DNA from: Alphaproteobacteria bacterium
Lineage (GTDB): Bacteria > Pseudomonadota > Alphaproteobacteria > UBA2136 > UBA6156
Length of the DNA: 9,919 bases
Assembly: GCA_020249005.1 (NCBI GenBank)
Contig: JADCGN010000024.1
Location: forward strand, 1-9,919
Direction of reading: 5' to 3'
The number at the start of each line of letters is the position of its first letter. The stretch's first letter is position 1. This document shows, piece after piece, positions 6,180 through 9,919 of this stretch. Under the pieces are notes generated by a model. It was not told where the DNA came from, did no database searches, and was given only the letters and a program-made list of their open reading frames with translations. A program made the translations under genes and the position numbers.

Positions 6180-7091
6180 TCACGCCCGGCCGCGTTTGCC
6201 AAACCGCCGCCCCGTTTGGGCCAGCGGATGATGGGTCTCCAGCGTGTCTTTCAGGCGCTGGGTGGTTAGGCGGGTATAGATTTGCGTGGTGTTGAGGCTG
6301 GCATGCCCCAGCATCAGCTGCACGGCGCGGAGGTCGGCCTGGTGGTTCAGCAAATGCGTGGCAAAGGTGTGGCGCAGATGGTGCGGCGCCACGGCCACCC
6401 CCACCCGGGCCCCCGCCTCCTTCACCACCTGGAACAGCCGTACCCGGGTGAGCGGCCGTTTGCCGCCGGGCCCCGGCAACAACCACGGCCCGCTGGCGCC
6501 TTTCAGGCGGCTGCGCGCGTGGGCAAGGTACGCCTGCAGCACCTCCTGCACCACCGGGCCCAGCGGCACGGCGCGGGTTTTGCTGCCCTTGCCCGTCACC
6601 CGCAGCCACGGCCCTTCGGCCTGCTGCACATCGTGCAGCGTCAGGCTGGCCAGCTCCGAGACCCGCAGCCCGCACACATACAGCAAGGTCAGGATCAGCC
6701 TCAGCCGCACCTCGGTGTGGCTGTCACCCAGCGGGGCCTGCAGCAGGGCTTGCATTTGGCTTTCGCTCAGCGCTTTGGGGAGCGGCTGGGGTTGCTTGGG
6801 GGTGGCGAGGTCGGCGGTGGGATCGGCTTCAACCCAGCCCTTCTGGCGGGCATAGGCATAAAACTGCCGCAATGCGCTTAAGCGCCGGGCGTTGCTGCGC
6901 GGGCTTTGGTCTTGACGTCTGGTTAACCAGGCTTCCACCGCGGTACGGTCGGTCGGCAGGCTGGCGGCATTGCCCAAGAAGTCGCGCCCGTCGCGGCCGT
7001 AGCTGGCCACCGTGTTGGCGCTCAGCCCGCGGCTGACCTGCAAATGCTCCAACCACAACTGCAGGGCACGGCGGGGAGCGGGGGCCGTCAT
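6180..7091 (-). CDS. xerD: Site-specific tyrosine recombinase XerD
   Basis: Xer recombinases resolve chromosome dimers at dif, under FtsK control, as an XerC/XerD heterotetramer. The 303-residue product has the N-terminal core-binding domain (about 8-90) and the catalytic domain with R143 (CGLRVSEL), K168 (TGKGSK), H237 and R240 (HHLRHTFATHLL), H263 (LGHASLNTTQ) and nucleophile Y272 (IYT). The family's C-terminal HPLA is also present. All catalytic residues are intact. I call it XerD rather than XerC mainly because it lies immediately upstream of accA, as xerD does in alphaproteobacteria; sequence alone, by eye, does not separate the two. ATG 7091 is preceded by GAGGG and lies 10 bp after the stop of the large exported-protein gene. 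No integrase-type neighbours or attachment sites suggest a mobile element. Confidence 0.92.
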   Translation of the reverse strand: MTAPAPRRALQLWLEHLQVSRGLSANTVASYGRDGRDFLGNAASLPTDRTAVEAWLTRRQDQSPRSNARRLSALRQFYAYARQKGWVEADPTADLATPKQPQPLPKALSESQMQALLQAPLGDSHTEVRLRLILTLLYVCGLRVSELASLTLHDVQQAEGPWLRVTGKGSKTRAVPLGPVVQEVLQAYLAHARSRLKGASGPWLLPGPGGKRPLTRVRLFQVVKEAGARVGVAVAPHHLRHTFATHLLNHQADLRAVQLMLGHASLNTTQIYTRLTTQRLKDTLETHHPLAQTGRRFGKRGRA

Positions 7092-7101
7092 ACCGCCCTC
7101 A

Positions 7102-9207
7102 CTACACTTTGGGTTTGGGCAGCAAGGGGGGCTTGGGCGCCGTCACGCTGGGGGCTTGGGGCGCCTTCAGCCCGCCGGGCACCGGCTGATGAGCCGAAGG
7201 AGAGGCCACCGTTAGCACCGTGGCAGGCGGCAGCGGCTCGGCCAAGGGTTCGGCCATTTTCAGCACCCGCGCCGCGCCGGTGGGCGGTAAGGTCAGCGCT
7301 TCGGCCGCCAAGCGCTGGGCCGTTTGGCTTAAGCCCACCGTGCGCAACGCCGCCAAGGCCGCCTGCAGCACCGCGGGTGAGGCCGCCGCCGCATTTTGCC
7401 CCCGCAGCGCCTCGCTCACCATCGCCAGCACCGCCACGCGGTCGGGCTGTTGGGCGGCTTCCTGCACCAAATTTTGCCAGGCCAGATTCAAGGCATCACC
7501 TTGCCCGCCCGGCTCGCTGGCCACCGCTTGCCAGTGGCTGGCCTCCACCGGGTGGCCCAAGCCCGCCACCACCGCCAACACCCGTTGGCCGGCGGTGGGG
7601 TCGGTGCCGCGCACCACGCTCCAGGCGGCCACGGTGGCCGAAACATTCTGCTGCTGCGCCAACTGCAAGGCCAAATAGGTTTGCCAGCGGGCACGCAAGG
7701 CGGTGGGGTCGAGCCCCTCTTGCGCGCGGTAGGGCCCCCACCACGCCAGGGCGGTGTTCAATTCACCCAACCGTAACGCGGCGGGCACCACCAGCGCGGC
7801 GGCTTGCGGCGGCAGGGTGGCGCTGGGGTCATTCACCTGAGCCTGCACCAACGCCTTAGCCCAGGCCAACAGCACGGCATCGGGCCATTGGCGTAAAGGC
7901 GCTGCTGGCAAGGTGGGGCTGCTGGCCAAGGCCAGCCACTGGGCGGCATCGGCCGCGCTGCCGGTTTGCCCGGCCAACTGCAACGCAGCTTCGGTGCGTA
8001 ACGCCAGCGGCAAATTGGCGCTGGCTTGTAGCCGCCGCAACGCCACATCGGGCCAGCCCGCCACTTGGCTGGCCGACACCAACCCCGGCACCGCCGCCAA
8101 GGTGGCCCCCGCCAGGCTACCTACCGGCCAGTTGCCCAGGCGCGGCGGCAGGTTGTCGCGCACCGTGCTCAGGGCCGCCACCAGGGCCGGGTCGGCCTTC
8201 AGCACGCTGGCCGGCAGCAGCTGAATCGCCAAGCCCAAGGCCGCGCCGTCGGCACTGTCACCCCCATTGGCCACCAATTCCACCGCGGCGCACACCGCGG
8301 CCGCACTGGGCCAAAACTCGCTCACCATTCCGGCCGCCGCCTGTTCCCGCACCACGCTGCAGGCCCGTTCGTGCTGGCCGGCCAATAGGCTGGCGCGGGC
8401 CCAGCCCTGACGCAGTTCGGTGGGCAAAGCCGGGTCACGCAGCAACGGCCCCACTTCGCGCCACAGGCTCCAGGCCGCCTCATAGAGCCCCAATTGCTCC
8501 AACATTTCCGCCCGCAGCGCCAACCAGTGCGGCTGACCTTCCGCCGTTTGCGGCGCGGCGGCGGCGGCCAACAGCACCGTGCGCCATTCGTCGCGCAATG
8601 CTGCGCTGCGCAGCGGTTGCGCCATCGCGGAACGCAATTGCCGCACCTGCGTGACTTGTGGTGCGCGCAGCCACACCCCTTCCGGCACCGCCGCCGCCAA
8701 TGGCCCAAAGGCGGCCAGCCCCGCCACCCCGCTGCCGGCACCGGCCACCGGTTGTTCGTTCACCACAATCCCCAAATCGGCCGCGACGCCACCGGCCGAG
8801 GCCTGAAACACCTGCGGCAACGGCTGGAAGCTGCTGGTGGTGGCCGAACGCGCCAGCGCCGGCGGCAAGGCCAGCGGCAGCGTCCCGCTGGGGGCAATGG
8901 TGGTGCGGGAAAGCTGGTCAATCCGGTACGTTTGCGCCGCCAAGCCAGCCCCAGCGGGGGTAACCGGTTTGGGTGTGCTGAAAGTCGGACTTGGCCCAGC
9001 GGCGGGTTCCAACATGGTAAAGTGAAAATCCTGCACGGGCCAATCCGCCGGAAAACCCCCCTCATCTGCTGGTTGTTCACCCAACCCGGCCGACGGCGGG
9101 ATAGCTTGCGCCGCCGGTTGAGCCTGCCCCAGCGTGGCCCCCATCAAAAGTATGCCCAGGACCAACCAGGACCAATTTGGCAGACATCGTGGCATCCCAA
9201 GGCGCAT
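7102..9207 (-). CDS. Large exported Ala/Pro-rich helical protein, unrecognised
   Basis: I do not recognise a specific family. From ATG 9207 the product has 701 residues. It starts with a signal peptide: R2 and R7, the hydrophobic WSWLVLGILLMGATL (12-26), and a likely cleavage near GQAQPAAQA. Residues 35-180 are low-complexity, rich in Pro, Ala, Thr and Ser. From about 185 to 640 it becomes strongly helical with paired-helix units such as LRAEMLEQLGLYEAAWSLWREV (231-252, abbreviated), RASLLAGQHERACSVV and RLGELNTALAWWGPY. These resemble degenerate TPR repeats, though I cannot prove it by eye. The tail (650-701) is Pro-rich and ends basic. The frame is open to 9477, but the first 90 codons overlap the membrane-protein gene upstream and look non-native, so I exclude them. 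ATG 9195 is an alternative start. The gene is between the small membrane protein (14-bp gap) and xerD (10-bp gap). A periplasmic or envelope scaffold role is only a guess. Confidence 0.85.
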   Translation of the reverse strand: MRLGMPRCLPNWSWLVLGILLMGATLGQAQPAAQAIPPSAGLGEQPADEGGFPADWPVQDFHFTMLEPAAGPSPTFSTPKPVTPAGAGLAAQTYRIDQLSRTTIAPSGTLPLALPPALARSATTSSFQPLPQVFQASAGGVAADLGIVVNEQPVAGAGSGVAGLAAFGPLAAAVPEGVWLRAPQVTQVRQLRSAMAQPLRSAALRDEWRTVLLAAAAAPQTAEGQPHWLALRAEMLEQLGLYEAAWSLWREVGPLLRDPALPTELRQGWARASLLAGQHERACSVVREQAAAGMVSEFWPSAAAVCAAVELVANGGDSADGAALGLAIQLLPASVLKADPALVAALSTVRDNLPPRLGNWPVGSLAGATLAAVPGLVSASQVAGWPDVALRRLQASANLPLALRTEAALQLAGQTGSAADAAQWLALASSPTLPAAPLRQWPDAVLLAWAKALVQAQVNDPSATLPPQAAALVVPAALRLGELNTALAWWGPYRAQEGLDPTALRARWQTYLALQLAQQQNVSATVAAWSVVRGTDPTAGQRVLAVVAGLGHPVEASHWQAVASEPGGQGDALNLAWQNLVQEAAQQPDRVAVLAMVSEALRGQNAAAASPAVLQAALAALRTVGLSQTAQRLAAEALTLPPTGAARVLKMAEPLAEPLPPATVLTVASPSAHQPVPGGLKAPQAPSVTAPKPPLLPKPKV

Positions 9208-9221
9208 CGGCCAACCAGCCC

Positions 9222-9425
9222 TTAACTTTGCGGCAACTCCGTCACCACCGGGGCCACCGTGGGGGTTACCCCCATGGTCAGCAGCGCGGCCACCGCCAAC
9301 AGCGCCAGCAGGGCGCCCAAGCCCGCACCTATCAGGAGGGGCAGCGGCAGCCCCAACCACCCCCGGCCGGGCCGCGCCATACGGCGTGGGCTTTGTGAAA
9401 GACGGGAAATGGCGCTGGGCAACAT
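9222..9425 (-). CDS. Small single-pass membrane protein, unrecognised
   Basis: The 67-residue product has a basic N-terminus (RLSQSPRRMARPGRG, residues 8-22). A long hydrophobic segment, about 24-52 (LGLPLPLLIGAGLGALLALL and onward), and a short Thr/Val/Pro tail follow. This predicts an inner-membrane anchor with the N-terminus in the cytoplasm and the tail in the periplasm. ATG 9425 has AAAGGAT upstream, and a good promoter lies at 9449-9477, so this is probably the first gene of the minus-strand operon. The stop is 14 bp before the exported protein's start. The pairing suggests the two proteins may work together at the envelope. No family is recognised. A competing frame covers the same bases as an extension of the next gene, but it lacks a signal or membrane sequence there and has a poor start context. 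Confidence 0.72.
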   Translation of the reverse strand: MLPSAISRLSQSPRRMARPGRGWLGLPLPLLIGAGLGALLALLAVAALLTMGVTPTVAPVVTELPQS

Positions 9426-9448
9426 GGCGGGATCCTTTGCTGTGTTCT

Positions 9449-9477
9449 GTTGTAAAGAAAATCGCCCGATTAGGCAA
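9449..9477 (-). promoter_or_regulatory. Candidate promoter of the five-gene operon
   Basis: On the minus strand TTGCCT (9477-9472) and TACAAC (9454-9449) are spaced by exactly 17 bp. The site is just upstream of the AAAGGAT binding site and ATG at 9425. Position and spacing fit a sigma-70-type promoter for the genes from 9425 down to 4681. Confidence 0.5.
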
Positions 9478-9532
9478 TGTTAACCCCAGGATAAACTTGC
9501 GAACCGCTTACGCACCCGTTAGCCTACCGCCC

Positions 9533-9919
9533 ATGCCTCAGTTCAACCCGGCCGACCCCCTCGCCATTCCGCAGCTGTTTCAACACCAGTTCGATATTGA
9601 CGACCTTATTCTCGCCCTCTGTGGCCCCTTCCCGCAGTGGCTGAACAGCACCAACGGGCAGCTCAGCGCCACGCAACCCGCGGCTCCTGCCAGCCACCGC
9701 TTTATGCTGGAACCCCTGCCCGCCAGCTTTATTGGCAGCTTGGCGCACACGCCCGAATTGCGCACGCTCAGCCCCGCCGACCGAGCCGCGGTGCAGGCGC
9801 TGCTGCCCACCCTTAGCTTGGCCACCCTGCCCGCGCAGTTCGGCAACGGCAGCCGCGTGGGTGGCTGGCTGCGCGAACGGGTGAAGGAAGCGGCGTTGGA
9901 ATGGCTAGACGCCCATAAC
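9533..9919 (+). CDS. Unrecognised protein, 3' end outside window
   Basis: An open frame begins at ATG 9533 (MPQFNPADPLAIPQLFQHQF) and runs without a stop to the last base, 129 codons. Third positions are strongly G/C-biased, as in the known genes, and minus-strand frames here are shorter, so I take it as real coding. The visible part is soluble-looking. It has no signal peptide or membrane segment. Two helical stretches are visible: about 63-97 (FIGSLAHTPELRTL...) and near the end of the window (VGGWLRERVKEAALEWLDAH). I do not recognise a family. No clear ribosome-binding site precedes the ATG, and no convincing promoter is visible in the 107 bp shared with the divergent operon. A start further in, or an unusual leader, is possible. 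Confidence 0.65.
   Translation, partial: MPQFNPADPLAIPQLFQHQFDIDDLILALCGPFPQWLNSTNGQLSATQPAAPASHRFMLEPLPASFIGSLAHTPELRTLSPADRAAVQALLPTLSLATLPAQFGNGSRVGGWLRERVKEAALEWLDAHN

Noticed and set aside
6166..6675. N-terminal extension of accA
   Set aside because: It overlaps xerD in another frame and is not part of the AccA family. AccA proteins start where ATG 6165 puts it.
8494..9225. Plus-strand frame of about 240 codons opposite the exported-protein gene
   Set aside because: It is Arg/Gln/His-rich with no domain, while the minus-strand frame has a signal peptide and fitting composition.
9208..9477. N-terminal extension of the 701-residue exported protein to an ATG at 9477
   Set aside because: It would bury the signal peptide 90 residues inside, overlaps the small membrane-protein gene, and covers the likely promoter.
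1..9919. CRISPR array, tRNA, rRNA, insertion sequence or phage module
   Set aside because: I read both strands and saw no spaced repeats, tRNA-like cloverleaf, transposase or phage gene. The tyrosine recombinase is the housekeeping Xer type.

Overview
This is a GC-rich, densely coding chromosomal segment, most likely from an alphaproteobacterium. Three things suggest this. The FtsZ tail reads LEIPAFLRRQAN. GreA begins MERVPMT, as in many alphaproteobacteria. A Xer recombinase lies directly upstream of accA, a pairing I know from alphaproteobacterial genomes. I cannot name the genus. I see no rRNA, tRNA, CRISPR array, insertion sequence or phage gene. The content is mainly housekeeping, with several unrecognised small or secreted proteins between the known genes.

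Layout. Positions 1-1288 (minus) hold most of the DnaG primase gene, whose 3' end lies outside the window. Upstream of it, after a GC-rich hairpin, is an unrecognised ~97-codon minus-strand gene (1375-1668) with base and codon use unlike its neighbours. An AT-rich divergent promoter region (1669-1841) separates it from greA (1842-2324, plus). A bidirectional hairpin at 2359-2376 ends both greA and the convergent ftsZ (2393-3562, minus). A 255-bp intergenic region separates ftsZ from the divergent yjjX-type ITPase/XTPase gene (3818-4336, plus). After a strong terminator comes a 55-residue membrane-protein gene (4427-4594, plus). It ends at a second bidirectional terminator (4624-4653).

Positions 4681-9425 form a probable five-gene minus-strand operon. 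In transcription order it encodes a 67-residue membrane protein, a 701-residue exported Ala/Pro-rich helical protein, XerD, AccA and a divergent NusB. Intergenic gaps are only 10-27 bp. A plausible promoter lies at 9449-9477 and the terminator is at 4624-4653. At the right edge an unrecognised plus-strand gene (9533 onward) runs off the window.

The known genes cover replication priming (dnaG), transcript-cleavage rescue (greA), antitermination (nusB), cell division (ftsZ), chromosome dimer resolution (xerD), fatty-acid synthesis (accA) and nucleotide-pool cleaning (yjjX). The most interesting unknowns are the exported protein with its small membrane partner in the xerD-accA-nusB operon, the atypical gene between dnaG and greA, and the lone ftsZ away from ftsA/ftsQ. 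I found no convincing sign of a wholly new defence or mobile system.
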